A stretch of DNA of 57,167 nucleotides from Candidatus Gastranaerophilales bacterium. Its GTDB lineage: Bacteria > Cyanobacteriota > Vampirovibrionia > Gastranaerophilales > Gastranaerophilaceae. A program made the position numbers and the translations under genes. The DNA lies in the NCBI GenBank assembly GCA_944326455.1, contig CALVEA010000010.1:1-57167 (forward strand), written 5' to 3'. Under the pieces are notes generated by a model. The model had not been told where the DNA came from and made no database searches. It saw only the letters and a list, made by a program, of their open reading frames with translations. How positions within the stretch are numbered: position 1 is the first letter of the stretch; every line of letters begins with the position of its first letter. Below are positions 1 to 8,224 of this stretch, piece after piece.

Positions 1-132
1 ATTAAAAACAGGGTTTTATTAAGAATGTATTAATGAAAACTTTGCTCAACTGTTTAACATTTTAAATTTATTTTGCCAGAAATAATCAAACTATCTGTAA
101 AATATAATCAAACCATGTGTTCTTTTACAGAA

Positions 133-316
133 GGGACGAGAACCCCAATGCGAAGCATTTAAAGGGTTCGAGCGACCTGTGAGCAGAGTGCGGAGGAGTT
201 TTGCGAAAAGAATGAAATTCTTTGAAGCAAAATCCGTAGACACGTTTAACGCGAACAGGTCAAGAGAGTCCCATTACACCCATTTTTTCTAAAAGAGAGC
301 CGAAAAGGCTCTCTTT
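133..316 (+). ncRNA. Candidate structured RNA with terminator
   Basis: No reading frame is apparent, but the stretch folds cleanly by eye and is GC-richer than its surroundings. An outer stem pairs 133-137 with 268-272. Inside it, one arm (140-145 with 164-169) caps a GAA-triloop hairpin (147-151 with 155-159). A second arm (174-180 with 255-261) encloses 188-190/241-243, 191-194/233-236, 199-204/227-232 and another GAA-triloop hairpin (207-213/217-223). A hairpin with a short U-rich tail (291-316) ends it. This is a three-way junction with nested helices. I do not recognise the family; SRP RNA, tmRNA and tRNA signatures are absent. Confidence 0.5.
291..316 (+). terminator. Rho-independent terminator
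   Basis: AAAGAGAGCC, a short A-rich loop, then GGCTCTCTTT form a 10-bp stem followed by a weak T-rich tail. It lies directly after the structured region at 133-272 and would end that transcript. Confidence 0.6.
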
Positions 317-380
317 ATACATGTTTACGCCGTTTGCGACGAAAAAAGAATAAATTTCCCAATGTAAAGAAAAAATATAA

Positions 381-466
381 TGTCATCCCGAATTTATTTC
401 GGGATCTTACCAGTTGGAAACCGAAACTTCAAGTTGGTTAGATTCTGAAACAAGTTCAGAATGACA
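381..466. repeat. Palindromic MITE-like repeat, copy 1
   Basis: An 86-bp element begins TGTCATCCCGAA and ends TTCAGAATGACA, so its ends are imperfect inverted repeats. Each end also contains its own small palindrome around CCCGAA..TTCGGG and TTCTGAA..TTCAGAA. Related elements lie at 20734-20837 and 55357-55491. The rest of 320-770 shows no supported gene. Confidence 0.6.
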
Positions 467-704
467 GCTAATTGATTGCTTAAATACTTGATAACGTTCT
501 AAAAGTAAGACTGTATCGGACTTTTTTAGTTCTTCAATTAGTTCTATTATACACCTCAAAAAATTCGAACTTCGCCGCTTTACCCCCATTTACGTTTTCT
601 TAACTAAAAAGAAAACGTAAACAAAAAGAAAAGAAAAAAGGGTTTGCAGTAAAGGTCTACGAGCTTATTTTTTTGTTAGTGAGCCTCTTTTATTCGTGAA
701 AGGA

Positions 705-797
705 ATGAAAACCCCAATGCGAAGCATTCAAAGGCGAGCGGATTTTCGGCTGGATGGCATAGCAATACAGGTTAGATCTGCCAGTCTGGCAAATCTA
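705..797. other. Intergenic stretch with repeated hairpin and gene-end stem-loop
   Basis: The segment near 710-735 repeats, with few changes, the CCCCAATGCGAAGCATT hairpin of the structured RNA at 143-159, followed by AAAGGCGAGCG. It looks like a degraded relative of that element. At 773-797 a near-perfect stem-loop (TAGATCTGCCAG / CTGGCAAATCTA) sits six bases past the stop codon of the leftward gene ending at 804 and probably terminates it. Confidence 0.4.
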
Positions 798-803
798 ATT
801 AAT

Positions 804-2738
804 TTAAGGCGAATAAACTTGTATAAGCGGAATGTTTCTTCGTTCACAGTAATTTAGTATCAAGTCATCAACCTGTTCAAGAGCTTTATTCCCGTCCGTC
901 AGGATGCCCATGGTCTCAGGGCGGATTAAACCTTCATACAGATTTTGTTTTTTTATAACCAGCCTTATAGCTTTTGCCATTTCCGCATCAATTTTTTCTA
1001 TGTCTTGCAGGGTTTTGCAATCTTTTAGCTTTAACATTCTTTGTGTGTATTGTCTTTGGGACAAATCCAGAACTTTTTTAATCTGGTTAGGGATTAAGTC
1101 AATGCATCCGCAGTGATTTCCCAATGCATTTAGTATTATATTTTCAAAGTTGTAAATATTTTTTAAAGCGTTATTACCGCTATCAATATCGGAATAAGCT
1201 TGTACATGCCAATCAGTGCCGTATCGGGGTTTGACAGCTAATGCATAGCCGTCATTTTCGAAATTTAGTCCTCTTTTACCACCTTTTGTACCAACACAAA
1301 TAAGCATATTAGGATCAGTTATTTCCAAAGCCTCAATTGTTGTTATGGATTCTGCATTAGGTATTCTATGTGTAGAGATACCAAAATTTGCTTCTTTGTT
1401 CATCTTTGCAATTTTGATTTTTCGCCCTTTTATTTCTTTAATTTCTGAATGCAATACAGTATCTATATCGTCGACCAATGTTGGTATAGGGTTCTTTAGC
1501 CTATAATCTCTTCGGTAAGATTTTGTATCAATAGGAGTTTTTATTATTTGGCGTTCAGAGTCCGGCAGACTGTTTAAAATTTTGCTGATGATATCTTTGT
1601 AGGTATCATTAAAAGTTTTATCGGAAGACGAATCAATTTCTTTAAATATTTTCATTCTTGACTGTAGCAAACTAATATCTGCCAGCCCATTTTGATTTCT
1701 CCAAGCAGCTTCTTTCGGAGATATGGCAGAAATAAACCCGTTGAGAAGTTCTTTCTTCTCTTCTATAGAAAGTTTTTGTAAGTCATTTGTACCAATATTT
1801 TTCAATTTATCGAAGTTTTTGAATTCAAGCAATCGGGCACTAAGTTTGGTAAGTTTTTCACTTCCAATAATGTTTTTTACTGAATCAAAGTTATGGTGAC
1901 GTCTGTATAATCGATCAAAGATTTCCGGATTTATTTCATCCAGCCCAAAATTTTTAATTATATCAGCAGTGTCATCCGTCCAGTATGGCAATATGTTAGG
2001 AGAGTTTGTTAATTCTATACATTCATCCAAGTATTTAACATTATTGTCATTAGTATATTTTAGAAGTTCGCAGAGCTGCTTATTGTAAAAATTTTTCTTT
2101 TCATAATCCAATTCCCATTTAATAGATTCTTCTTTCAAATTCTGGGATTTTCCTCTTGTTATGATTTCTTGAGCACGTTTGTTCCAGCTTTTCAAAAGTA
2201 AATCTTTTCGGTTCAAAATATATTCAATTTGATTTTTATTGGCATTGGTTATTGGTAATCCTGCCAAGATTTCCAAATCAATTCCTTTTTTAACCAAATC
2301 CGGGATAACTTCAAGCTGGGCATCCGCTTCGGATGTTTTGAAATTATATTCTCCGAAAAGCCTTCTGAATGCTTCTTCACGCTTTGCTTTAGGCATATTC
2401 CTAATCACATCAATTCCGGAAAGTTCATCATAAAGATTCAATTTTTCGGGGGACAAGATAAATCTTTTCAGTTCATCCGGGATATCTTTTCGTTCATTTA
2501 AAATTCGTGAAAAAACACTGGGTTTCATGTCCAAAATTTCTTCTGCTGAAAATGATTTTGTCTTTATTGACCGAGAGATTTCAGAAAAATGTATACAGTC
2601 TTCGGCTGCTTGCGGTGCAAGACGCAAGCCTTTAGGGTCGATAGGTTTTGTTAACCTGCGAAAACCTGTAGTATTTGCAGCCGAGATTAATTTTTCTCCC
2701 GATGTACGTATTAAATCTAAGCCTACTTTTATTCCCAT
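804..2738 (-). CDS. Large hypothetical protein, unknown function
   Basis: A 644-aa protein that I do not recognise. It starts MGIKVGLDL and has no signal peptide or membrane segment. The first 430 residues are mostly charged and helical, with LxxL-type repeats. The last 200 residues are more globular and contain a G-T-K-G-G-K-R-G stretch, a Y-G-T-D-W-H-V motif and G-N-H-C-G-C. The start is an ATG with a modest AGGA upstream. It is transcribed away from the secreted protein at 2933, and a stem-loop follows its stop codon. Its position at the edge of a repeat-rich stretch suggests an accessory gene, but there is no direct evidence of transfer. Confidence 0.75.
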   Translation of the reverse strand: MGIKVGLDLIRTSGEKLISAANTTGFRRLTKPIDPKGLRLAPQAAEDCIHFSEISRSIKTKSFSAEEILDMKPSVFSRILNERKDIPDELKRFILSPEKLNLYDELSGIDVIRNMPKAKREEAFRRLFGEYNFKTSEADAQLEVIPDLVKKGIDLEILAGLPITNANKNQIEYILNRKDLLLKSWNKRAQEIITRGKSQNLKEESIKWELDYEKKNFYNKQLCELLKYTNDNNVKYLDECIELTNSPNILPYWTDDTADIIKNFGLDEINPEIFDRLYRRHHNFDSVKNIIGSEKLTKLSARLLEFKNFDKLKNIGTNDLQKLSIEEKKELLNGFISAISPKEAAWRNQNGLADISLLQSRMKIFKEIDSSSDKTFNDTYKDIISKILNSLPDSERQIIKTPIDTKSYRRDYRLKNPIPTLVDDIDTVLHSEIKEIKGRKIKIAKMNKEANFGISTHRIPNAESITTIEALEITDPNMLICVGTKGGKRGLNFENDGYALAVKPRYGTDWHVQAYSDIDSGNNALKNIYNFENIILNALGNHCGCIDLIPNQIKKVLDLSQRQYTQRMLKLKDCKTLQDIEKIDAEMAKAIRLVIKKQNLYEGLIRPETMGILTDGNKALEQVDDLILNYCERRNIPLIQVYSP

Positions 2739-2850
2739 GAATAATAGTTCCTATATAGTTATTTAAAGTATATATTTTTTTTAAAATTGATTCAATGTTA
2801 CAAATAGTTAAAAAATTTAGTATAATTTTATCTATAATTATAATAAAAAA

Positions 2851-2880
2851 TGAACAAATTTGATTTTGTTTTCGTTATAC
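2851..2880 (+). promoter_or_regulatory. Putative ECF sigma promoter, site A
   Basis: TGAAC (2851-2855) and CGTT (2873-2876) are separated by 17 bases, followed by ATAC. This matches the GAAC / CGT pattern of extracytoplasmic-function sigma promoters. The same arrangement precedes the anti-sigma/sigma operon at 21089 with the same flanking bases (AATGAACAA and TTTCGTTATAC). It lies 53 bases upstream of the gene at 2933. Confidence 0.55.
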
Positions 2881-2932
2881 AAACATAGCGCGCATTTAGT
2901 AGTAGGATTATAAGAATAGAGGATTTAGAATT

Positions 2933-3307
2933 ATGAACAAGAAAGTTTTATCACTATTAGTTGCAGGAGCAATGTTGACAGGAATTGGGTTTAATGCGGA
3001 ATGTTTTGCGGCACCTCATCATAGACAAGGTCCGGCGCAGCACAAGGTTGTTAAACATCCGAATAAACCGGGACAAAAAGCTCAATTTAAAAAGAAAATC
3101 AATAAAAAACATCAAAAATTTATTAAAAAGAAGAATGACAACAAAAAACAGTTTCAGTCTAAAAGACACCAAAGACCGAACATAAAGAATCAAAGAAATG
3201 ACCGCAGACCGGATATGAGAAATAATCACAGAGCGCACAAAGATAATTTTAGAAAAGCTCCGGACAGAAACAGAAGAGATTTTTCTCCAAGACATGGCAG
3301 AAGATAG
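2933..3307 (+). CDS. Small secreted, highly basic protein
   Basis: A 124-aa protein with a clear signal peptide (MNKKVLSLLVAGAMLTGIGF, cleavage probably after C-F-A-A near residue 27). The mature part is extremely rich in Lys, Arg, His, Asn and Gln with almost no acidic or hydrophobic residues. It has no known catalytic motif. Such composition suggests a periplasmic or surface protein that binds polyanions. Its promoter region contains an ECF-type site matching that of the sigma-factor operon at 21089, so it is probably part of that envelope regulon. A GC-rich palindrome follows. Confidence 0.75.
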   Translation: MNKKVLSLLVAGAMLTGIGFNAECFAAPHHRQGPAQHKVVKHPNKPGQKAQFKKKINKKHQKFIKKKNDNKKQFQSKRHQRPNIKNQRNDRRPDMRNNHRAHKDNFRKAPDRNRRDFSPRHGRR

Positions 3308-3335
3308 AAGATAATAGATTTTAGATTTACAAATC

Positions 3336-3361
3336 AGCGCGGGTGGACTGGTCCACCCGCG
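3336..3361. terminator. GC-rich palindrome between convergent genes
   Basis: A perfect 12-bp-arm palindrome (GCGCGGGTGGAC with its complement) lies between the convergent genes ending at 3307 and 3379. It is likely a bidirectional terminator, although no T-run follows on either strand. Confidence 0.5.
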
Positions 3362-3378
3362 CCGATTCATTCCTATAA

Positions 3379-4005
3379 TTATAATCTTTCAGGTTTGATA
3401 TATAAATCTGTTATTGTGTAAGCTGTTTTGGTTGCCCCGACAGGAAGCTGTGCTTCTTCCCCTTTCATTAAAAGGAAGAGCGGACAGATAAGAACACTTA
3501 AGACAATAGATAAAGTCATTTTATCATCCGGTCTTGCAGATACAGAGCCGGAAAGCGGGACATAAGTTCTGTCTATTGCAGTAGTGTGGAAATCTGTAAC
3601 GGTAAGTTCTCCGGATTTACCTATCATTCCTTTGGATTTTGAAAAGCTGATTGTTGCTGTAACAGGGGTTCCGGATTTAATTAAAATGTTGCCGTTACTG
3701 TCTTTAATATCTCCCACAACAGAAAAGTTGACATTGCTTCCGCTTACTAAATCTCTTGTTGTTATTTCTTCTTCGCAGCGTATCATTATCGGAGTATGTG
3801 CGGCTAATACCGATTTGCCATTTCCTGCCGCTGCTAAGACCATGGATGGATATGTATAAGAAGCCTCAATTTTATCTGTGCTTTTTAAAAAACTGTATAA
3901 ACTTTCTTGTTCTTCATTGGCGCAAACACTTGACGCTAGCGGCGATGTGAACATTGAACAAATGGTAAATAAAAGAAATCCTGCAATTGTCTTTTTTAGA
4001 ATCAT
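3379..4005 (-). CDS. Secreted beta-rich protein, unknown
   Basis: A 208-aa protein with a signal peptide (MILKKTIAGFLLFTICSMF, cleavage near residue 30). The mature region has the pattern of a compact envelope beta domain: G-S-N-V-N-F-S-V near residue 90, then I-K-S-G-T-P-V-T-A and V-P-L-S-G. A hydrophobic segment (L-S-I-V-L-S-V-L-I-C-P-L-F-L-L-M-K-G) follows, then L-P-V-G-A-T. The G-T-x-V-x-A and L-P-x-G-T signatures recur in secreted proteins of several phyla, but I cannot assign a function. Its ATG overlaps the stop of the upstream DUF2085 gene by four bases, so the two are translationally coupled. Confidence 0.75.
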   Translation of the reverse strand: MILKKTIAGFLLFTICSMFTSPLASSVCANEEQESLYSFLKSTDKIEASYTYPSMVLAAAGNGKSVLAAHTPIMIRCEEEITTRDLVSGSNVNFSVVGDIKDSNGNILIKSGTPVTATISFSKSKGMIGKSGELTVTDFHTTAIDRTYVPLSGSVSARPDDKMTLSIVLSVLICPLFLLMKGEEAQLPVGATKTAYTITDLYIKPERL

Positions 4006-4463
4006 AAATGTTTCTCCTTTTTATTTAAAATGTAATTTGCTATAAAACATAATAACTGTATGAATAAAAATCCCATACTTAATCCGGTAAAAAATCTTGT
4101 GATATTCCCGGTATTAGTATGTAGAACAAGATTTAACACAATATCGGTTGTTATTAATACAAGTAATATTATATAAATTCGGAAATTAAGCCGGAGTGTT
4201 TTGAAAAATCTAACGGCTGATGCTGCCATAACTCCAAGATAAAATCCGGTACATCTGGCACATAATGCAGCAGGATAACCTAAAATCCAAAAAGACCTGT
4301 CCGGCTGCTGATGGCATGAAAACATATATGTTGATGTTAAGATTGCAGAAATTTCATAAAAACGAAAATGCGCTAAAACTGGAGCAAGAGTGCTTCCTAT
4401 AAAAAAGAAAGCACTGTAGATAAAAAATAAACCCAGCAAAAATTTTGTAGCAAACTTTTCCAT
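4002..4463 (-). CDS. DUF2085 family membrane protein
   Basis: Multi-helix membrane protein carrying the DUF2085 hallmark C-H-Q-Q-P-D-R-S-F followed by G-Y-P-A-A-L-C-A-R-C-T-G-F-Y-L-G. The conserved cysteines and histidine may bind metal, but the family's role is unknown. The frame is open upstream to a TTG at 4505. I prefer the ATG at 4463 (MEKFATKFLL, about 153 aa) because the upstream part overlaps a TATAAT-like box and has poor start context. It is coupled to the downstream secreted protein through a 4-base overlap. Confidence 0.8.
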   Translation of the reverse strand: MEKFATKFLLGLFFIYSAFFFIGSTLAPVLAHFRFYEISAILTSTYMFSCHQQPDRSFWILGYPAALCARCTGFYLGVMAASAVRFFKTLRLNFRIYIILLVLITTDIVLNLVLHTNTGNITRFFTGLSMGFLFIQLLCFIANYILNKKEKHL

Positions 4464-4555
4464 ATACTTGCATGAGATTATATTATATAAATTACAAATA
4501 ATCAAAAAATATATTGAAATTTTAACAAATTGTAAAACAAGTTGATATAAATAAT

Positions 4556-4585
4556 CGGGGCGGAACGCTTAAGCGTTCCGCCCCG
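4556..4585. terminator. GC-rich palindrome after the gene at 4610
   Basis: A perfect palindrome (GGGGCGGAACGCTT and its complement, 14-15 bp arms) lies 24 bases beyond the stop of the leftward gene. There is no T-run. It resembles the palindromes at 3336-3361 and 34045-34080 in placement, not in sequence. Confidence 0.55.
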
Positions 4586-4609
4586 GTTTATAAATAGTTC
4601 TTGAAATAA

Positions 4610-4897
4610 CTAAATTCTGTTATGCCATACACCGCCGGTTCTGTCTACGAGTGCATCGTAGCAAGACCATATTCTAAAAATACCAGTCAAACCCAGAATT
4701 GCGTGAGTAACGTTCTTGTCAACAGGGTTATCATTAATTAACTGTCCTAAACCCGGCCATATAATAAGTGACAAGGCTGCTGCACCAACTGATTTACCGG
4801 AGATTTCTCCAGGTGTTCCCTGAGTTCCGCCTGCAAATACAGGTGCTGCTGCTGATAAGAACATTAAAACTAACAATGATGATAAAACCTTTTTCAT
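4610..4897 (-). CDS. Small secreted/membrane protein, TM2-like
   Basis: About 95 aa from the ATG at 4897. This start has a good ribosome binding site (GGGAG, then ATTAAAA, then ATG) and begins a clean signal peptide, MKKVLSSLLVLMFLSAAAPV. The mature protein holds a hydrophobic segment with P-G-L-G-Q and a second short one (A-I-L-G-L-T-G-I-F-R-I-W). This resembles the helix-GLGQ-turn-helix layout of small inner-membrane proteins. The longer upstream frame to 4957 is rejected. Function is unknown. Confidence 0.7.
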   Translation of the reverse strand: MKKVLSSLLVLMFLSAAAPVFAGGTQGTPGEISGKSVGAAALSLIIWPGLGQLINDNPVDKNVTHAILGLTGIFRIWSCYDALVDRTGGVWHNRI

Positions 4898-4960
4898 TTT
4901 TAATCTCCCTTTCATAATCCTCATATACAAAATATCATGATTGTTTATAAAAATCAAAGT

Positions 4961-5305
4961 CTAACGTTTCTCTGTAACCCACAGGAGGTGATATCCAAAC
5001 TGAGTTTTGACCGGGTCGGAAACCTCTCCGACAGTTCCGTTAAAGGCAGCTTCTTCAAAAGGTTTGACCATTTGTCCTTTTCTAAAACAACCCAGATTCC
5101 CTCCATTTTTTCCGGAAGGGCAAGTGGAATATTGTATTGCATAATTTTGAAAATCTTCAAAAGATTTTATTTGGCTTTTTATTTTGATTGCTTCCAATTC
5201 TGTCGGTACAAGAATATGGCAAGCGCAAACTTCAGAAAACTCTTCTGCTGCTGCAATAGAACAGATACAGATTAGGGCGGCAAATGCTGCTAAAAATTTT
5301 TTCAT
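4961..5305 (-). CDS. Secreted parvulin-type peptidyl-prolyl isomerase
   Basis: A 114-aa protein with a signal peptide ([20 protein letters not shown]) followed by a single rotamase (PpiC/parvulin) domain. Family motifs are visible: C-H-I-L-V near residue 29, G-G-N-L-G-C-F near 69, the [10 protein letters not shown] block, and the C-terminal F-G-Y-H-L-L-W-V. It would assist folding of exported proteins at proline bonds in the periplasm. It has no SurA-type chaperone helices, so it is a minimal catalytic unit. It starts 15 bases after mazG ends, with AAGGAGAG before the ATG, and is probably co-transcribed with mazG. Confidence 0.88.
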   Translation of the reverse strand: MKKFLAAFAALICICSIAAAEEFSEVCACHILVPTELEAIKIKSQIKSFEDFQNYAIQYSTCPSGKNGGNLGCFRKGQMVKPFEEAAFNGTVGEVSDPVKTQFGYHLLWVTEKR

Positions 5306-5320
5306 TATAACTCTCCTTCT

Positions 5321-6085
5321 TTATACAAGCAGTTTAGCTTGTTTCCATAAATCGTTAAATTCGTCATACGAGTATTCTTCCAATGGCTTTTGGGCAATTT
5401 CTTCCATTTTACGGAACCGTTTTGTGAATTTTTTATTCGCTCTTAAAAGAGCTTGCTCGGCATCAATTTTATACCATCTTGCGAGGTTGACTGTGGCGAA
5501 GAAAATGTCTCCCATTTCGTCTTCCATAAGTTCTTTATCTCCTGATTTAATTGCTTCTTCAAACTCTTTGTATTCAGATTTTATGCAGTCTTTCAGACTT
5601 TCAACAGAATCCCATTCAAAACCGACTTTGACAACTTTTTTGCTGATTTTCTGGGCGGACATAAGTGCTGATTGAGATTTGGAAATACCATCAAGAATGG
5701 ACTTTCTGTAAGTTTTTTCTTCTTTTTTTAATTTATCCCAATTATCCAGAATTTCCTGTGTTGAAGATACTTTTGTACTTCCGAAAACATGCGGATGTCT
5801 GTGTACAAGTTTATCCGAAAGCTCTTTGGCAACATCTTCAATATCAAATTCTCCATTGTCTTTGGCTATTTGGGCATGGAGTACAACTTGTAAAAGCACA
5901 TCTCCAAGCTCTTCGCGAAGATTGGATATATTATTGTCATCTATTGCATCTACAGCTTCATAAGCTTCTTCAATCATATTAGGACGAAGCGATTTATGGG
6001 TTTGTTCTCTATCCCATTTACAGCCGTTTTCTCCTCTTAGAGTTGCAACTATTCCTATTAGACGTTCGATTTGCGGATAATTCAT
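5321..6085 (-). CDS. mazG: Nucleoside triphosphate pyrophosphohydrolase MazG
   Basis: A 254-aa protein of standard length for full MazG. It hydrolyses (d)NTPs to monophosphates and pyrophosphate and is known for controlling nucleotide pools and ppGpp-related stress. Both tandem MazG domains keep their Mg-binding acidic motifs. The first has E-E-A-Y-E (about 38-42) and E-E-L-G-D, the second E-F-E-E-A and E-D-E-M-G-D. The N-terminal L-R-G-E-N-G-C-x-W-D-R-E-Q-T-H block is typical. It forms an operon with the secreted isomerase downstream. Confidence 0.95.
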   Translation of the reverse strand: MNYPQIERLIGIVATLRGENGCKWDREQTHKSLRPNMIEEAYEAVDAIDDNNISNLREELGDVLLQVVLHAQIAKDNGEFDIEDVAKELSDKLVHRHPHVFGSTKVSSTQEILDNWDKLKKEEKTYRKSILDGISKSQSALMSAQKISKKVVKVGFEWDSVESLKDCIKSEYKEFEEAIKSGDKELMEDEMGDIFFATVNLARWYKIDAEQALLRANKKFTKRFRKMEEIAQKPLEEYSYDEFNDLWKQAKLLV

Positions 6086-6124
6086 AATCTAATTATACAT
6101 CTAATATTTTATTTTGGTGAAATT

Positions 6125-6781
6125 TTATTGGGTAAGTTTACTGAATATGTATCCTGAAACGGCACCTATAACAGCACCGATTGATGCATATTTCAAAGTA
6201 GAAATTTTTTTAATTTGTTTTTGAGTTTTAATTATTGCGTTGTAAATATTCTCTTTAACAGCACTGCTTTTTATAAATTTCTTACTTTCTTTATCCCAGC
6301 AGAATTGAATTTTGTTCTTGAGGGCTTGAAATTGATTATTGTGTTCAGCTTCAAACCAGTGTTTAATGGTTTCTTTATTTTTTTTCAGATTGTCAGAGGT
6401 AATTGTCCTTAAAAATTCTTCCGGGGTTTGTTTTAATTGCTCGCACAATTTTTTTGCGGCATCTTTATTTGATTCAAAAAGGGTTTTGAGATCTTCAGGG
6501 GTTTTAACTTTATTTATTTTTCGGATTATTTCAAGCGTCTGTTTATGGGTATTTTGAGAAGATTCTCCGGCTTCTTTGAGTAAGTTTTCTTGTACCTTTT
6601 GAGTGAATGAGTCTTTGATGCCGAGTTTATCAGTAATATTATTTTTCTTTAGAGCGGCAAAAGCGCCTATTGAGCCTCCGGCAATCAGACCGCCGGCTGC
6701 AGCAGGTAAAGGTGATGCCTGTTTTGCTTTGCTGACATCTTGGTATCCGGCTGGATTTATTACAGAATAAGAATATGCCAT
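6125..6781 (-). CDS. Hypothetical protein with two glycine-rich membrane segments
   Basis: A 218-aa protein starting MAYSYSVINPAGYQDV. A glycine/alanine-rich hydrophobic segment lies near residues 25-45 (A-A-A-G-G-L-I-A-G-G-S-I-G-A-F-A-A-L). A long charged helical stretch follows at 46-190, and a second glycine-zipper-like segment (A-S-I-G-A-V-I-G-A-V-S-G-Y-I-F) sits at the C-terminus. This two-anchor layout is shared with other large unknown proteins in the window. No enzymatic motif is seen. It stands 39 bases before mazG and could be the first gene of that unit. Confidence 0.7.
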   Translation of the reverse strand: MAYSYSVINPAGYQDVSKAKQASPLPAAAGGLIAGGSIGAFAALKKNNITDKLGIKDSFTQKVQENLLKEAGESSQNTHKQTLEIIRKINKVKTPEDLKTLFESNKDAAKKLCEQLKQTPEEFLRTITSDNLKKNKETIKHWFEAEHNNQFQALKNKIQFCWDKESKKFIKSSAVKENIYNAIIKTQKQIKKISTLKYASIGAVIGAVSGYIFSKLTQ

Positions 6782-6948
6782 AACAACACTCCACTATTAC
6801 TTCTATGTATAATAAGTAATATTTCTTCTGAAAATTGCTTGGGAATCAGGAGCTTATAAAGATTTTTTACAAAACTTAATTAACCATGTCAGCCCAGTTT
6901 CTCTTATGTTAGCTTTTTATTTACCCTTTGGCATTTACCCCCTTGGGA

Positions 6949-6978
6949 TTGTTTTTTTAAATCCCTTTATTGTATAAT
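6949..6978 (+). promoter_or_regulatory. Sigma-70 type promoter of thrB
   Basis: TTGTTT (6949-6954), an 18-base spacer and TATAAT (6973-6978) lie 34 bases before the thrB start. An AGGAG ribosome binding site follows at the expected place. The rest of 6782-6948 shows nothing else. Confidence 0.55.
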
Positions 6979-7011
6979 CCCATTATATTTTGTTAGGAGA
7001 AAACAATTAAT

Positions 7012-7953
7012 ATGAAAGTTAGTGTAAAAGTACCTGCGACAACCGCAAATATAGGACCTGGTTTTGATTGCCTTGGACTTGCTCTTCCTATCTACAATAC
7101 CGTAACGATAGAAGAAACAGTTCTACCAGGCACCGGTGTTGAAATAAATTTAATGCCGGAAGATGAAAGTGTTGTCGATGAAATGATTTTTGATAATATT
7201 CCGAGAGATGAAAACAGTATCGTATACAAAGCTGTTGAGATGCTTTATAATTCAATCGGGCAGGAACCATCTGAACTCAGAATTAATATACAGTCTCAAA
7301 TACCTATTACACGAGGTCTTGGAAGCTCTGCGGCAGTTGTTGTCGGTGGACTTATTGCTGCAAATAAACTTTTGGGTTCACCTGCTGACGAAACTGCACT
7401 GCTTTCGATTGCAACAGAGGTTGAAGGTCATCCGGATAATGTAGCTCCGGCAATTTTAGGCGGATTTGTTTTATCTTCTCAAGAAGAAGACGGTTCAATT
7501 ACTTACCGCAGACTGGACTGGCCGGATGAATGGGATATAACAGTTTGTATACCGGATTTTGAACTTTCTACAAACATTGCACGTTCGGTTCTCCCTAAAG
7601 AAGTTCCGATGGAAGATGCGGTGTTTAATGCAAAACATTTGGCAATGCTTATTACAGCTGTCAGTACAAATGACGATAAGCTTATGAGATTGGCATTGAA
7701 AGATAAGCTGCATCAGCCGTATAGGGAAAAGCTGGTACCCGGCATGAAAGAAATAATGGATGCATTTAAACATGAAGATGGTGTCCTCGGTTGTGTTCTT
7801 TCCGGCGCAGGTCCTTCTATGCTTGTTATATCTTATAAGTATGATTTAGATAAAATTAAATCTACAGTAAGAGATATCTGGAGTGCTCAAAATATTAAGG
7901 TTGATATAAAAACTCTTAAAGTAGAGCCTCAAGGTGCACAAATTCTGGAATAA
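7012..7953 (+). CDS. thrB: Homoserine kinase
   Basis: A 313-aa GHMP-family kinase that phosphorylates L-homoserine to O-phosphohomoserine, the penultimate step to threonine. The N-terminal V-K-V-P-A-T-T-A-N-I-G-P-G-F-D-C-L-G-L-A-L is the homoserine-kinase signature. The GHMP ATP-binding loop R-G-L-G-S-S-A-A-V-V-V-G is near residues 101-112. E-G-H-P-D-N-V-A-P-A follows, and the C-terminal L-S-G-A-G-P-S motif is present. Length is normal. It has its own promoter, and no other threonine genes are adjacent. Confidence 0.96.
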   Translation: MKVSVKVPATTANIGPGFDCLGLALPIYNTVTIEETVLPGTGVEINLMPEDESVVDEMIFDNIPRDENSIVYKAVEMLYNSIGQEPSELRINIQSQIPITRGLGSSAAVVVGGLIAANKLLGSPADETALLSIATEVEGHPDNVAPAILGGFVLSSQEEDGSITYRRLDWPDEWDITVCIPDFELSTNIARSVLPKEVPMEDAVFNAKHLAMLITAVSTNDDKLMRLALKDKLHQPYREKLVPGMKEIMDAFKHEDGVLGCVLSGAGPSMLVISYKYDLDKIKSTVRDIWSAQNIKVDIKTLKVEPQGAQILE

Positions 7954-8050
7954 TTTCAAATTTGAACAGTTTTATCTAACTTAAGAGGTTGATTTCGCTA
8001 AAGTTTGAGGTTGTTTATGCCGATACTTTTTTTGATGAAGAGGTGAAAGT

Positions 8051-8224
8051 ATGGCAAGAATAATAGAATCTCAAACCGGTTCAAGACGAATGATAAAAAT
8101 GTCAACGGATGATATAATTTCTGTTGTACAAGATTACCAGAGAATTGTTCCGAGGTTTTCCAGTATTGAAGATGCAAGGAGTTACCTTGCAGATACGGTA
8201 ATCTTTATCCCGGAAGAAGTTTAG
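8051..8224 (+). CDS. Small conserved-looking 57-aa protein
   Basis: A 57-codon frame begins ATG at 8051 after a good ribosome binding site (GAGGTG, 5-base spacer). It encodes MARIIESQTGSRRMIKM, then S-T-D-D-I-I-S-V-V-Q-D-Y-Q and ends I-F-I-P-E-E-V. Composition is that of a small globular or helical protein. The start/RBS context and the exact tail-to-tail overlap of 4 bases with the TPR gene support a real gene. It lies 97 bases after thrB and may share its transcript. Function is unknown. Confidence 0.7.
   Translation: MARIIESQTGSRRMIKMSTDDIISVVQDYQRIVPRFSSIEDARSYLADTVIFIPEEV

Noticed and set aside
164..180. tRNA T-arm-like GGGTTCGAG
   Set aside because: The flanks do not pair as a T-stem; the bases form a longer nested hairpin instead.
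407..589. 60-codon minus-strand frame in the left intergenic region
   Set aside because: Its end is translated from the palindromic repeat 381-466 and no ribosome binding site is present.
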